In this document: in pieces, positions 63,944 to 64,000 of the stretch | How positions within the stretch are numbered: position 1 is the stretch's first letter | Layout: every line of letters begins with the position of its first letter | NCBI GenBank assembly: GCA_949298635.1 | Contig: CASFXG010000001.1 | Location: 1 to 64,000 of the forward strand | DNA from: an uncultured Coriobacteriaceae bacterium | Lineage (GTDB): Bacteria > Actinomycetota > Coriobacteriia > Coriobacteriales > Coriobacteriaceae | Direction: 5' to 3' | DNA: 64,000 bases | The notes under the pieces: model-generated | Told to the model about the DNA's origin: nothing | Database searches by the model: none | The model's input: only the letters and a program-made list of their open reading frames with translations | Made by a program: the position numbers and the translations under genes

Positions 63944-64000
63944 TTAGAGTGCTAGCGGCACAAGCTCGGAAACGATCGCCTCATATGCCTTGACCGGATC
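63944..64000 (-). CDS. 3' end of a gene upstream of mihF, possibly pyrF
   Basis: The last 18 codons (ending DPVKAYEAIVSELVPLAL, stop at 63944-63946) run off the window. In mycobacteria pyrF precedes mihF, so orotidine-5'-phosphate decarboxylase is a position-based guess; the visible residues do not prove it. The 63740-63943 gap is the mihF leader, AT-rich, with no clear promoter. Confidence 0.45.
   Translation of the reverse strand, partial: DPVKAYEAIVSELVPLAL

Overview
The window comes from a GC-rich actinobacterium, most likely class Coriobacteriia (Collinsella/Enorma-like); genus is inferred from gene content only. Actinobacterial evidence: the actinobacterial integration host factor mihF upstream of gmk-rpoZ, a GarA-type FHA protein followed by a MerR regulator, and long blocks whose order matches known mycobacterial synteny (dut-nrdR-LysM-lexA, hflX-miaA-miaB, recX-recA, pgsA-ftsK-rnj-pnp-rpsO, and recO-era-ybeY-phoH-dnaJ-hemW-lepA-rpsT-holA-comEC-comEA). 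No prophage, CRISPR array or large island is seen; this is core chromosome.

Layout. 173-11531 (+): cmk, plsC, ispH, a PDZ/radical-SAM/DUF512 protein, der, plsY, gpsA, rpe, a cysteine desulfurase, a Nif3-like protein, a zinc-ribbon coiled-coil protein and coaBC. 11754-11830: tRNA-Pro(GGG). 11955-14625 (+): a CDP-alcohol phosphatidyltransferase, garA-like FHA, MerR, apt. 14767-16425: divergent DUF1836 (-) and DegV (+). 16626-20752 (-): trxB, an AzgA-type purine permease, dut, nrdR and a LysM protein; the last is divergent from lexA and a DUF1624 membrane protein (+). From 22406 to the end all genes are on the minus strand: rny-GHKL ATPase-spoVS-miaB-miaA-hflX; recA-recX; rnj-ftsK-rodZ-like-yajQ-rimO-pgsA-cinA; rpsO and pnp; a REP-associated transposase; dnaJ(membrane)-dnaJ-mtaB-phoH-ybeY-dgkA-era-recO; hemW; dus; lepA; rpsT; comEA-comEC-holA; thiI; mihF-gmk-rpoZ; and the 3' end of another gene.

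Themes. Phospholipid synthesis (plsC, plsY, gpsA, two pgsA paralogues, dgkA), SOS response (lexA, LysM division inhibitor, recA, recX, with visible LexA boxes), RNA decay and ribosome maturation (rny, rnj, pnp, ybeY, era, der, hflX, rimO, lepA), tRNA modification (miaA, miaB, mtaB, dus, thiI) and natural competence (comEA, comEC).

The least ordinary material is non-coding or mobile: (1) a Y1/REP-associated transposase bounded by perfect 33-bp inverted repeats, with a scattered family of GGGGAC(A/G)GG hairpins in intergenic gaps that may be its REP partners; (2) a pair of very long hairpins upstream of recA that share an identical 19-nt loop in opposite orientation but have unrelated stems; (3) a 125-bp nested hairpin between lepA and rpsT; (4) three LexA boxes at exact 28-bp spacing. 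Unusual proteins are a DnaJ whose CTD II is replaced by membrane segments, an orphan GHKL ATPase next to spoVS and rny, and a RodZ-like protein with a long RG-rich linker.
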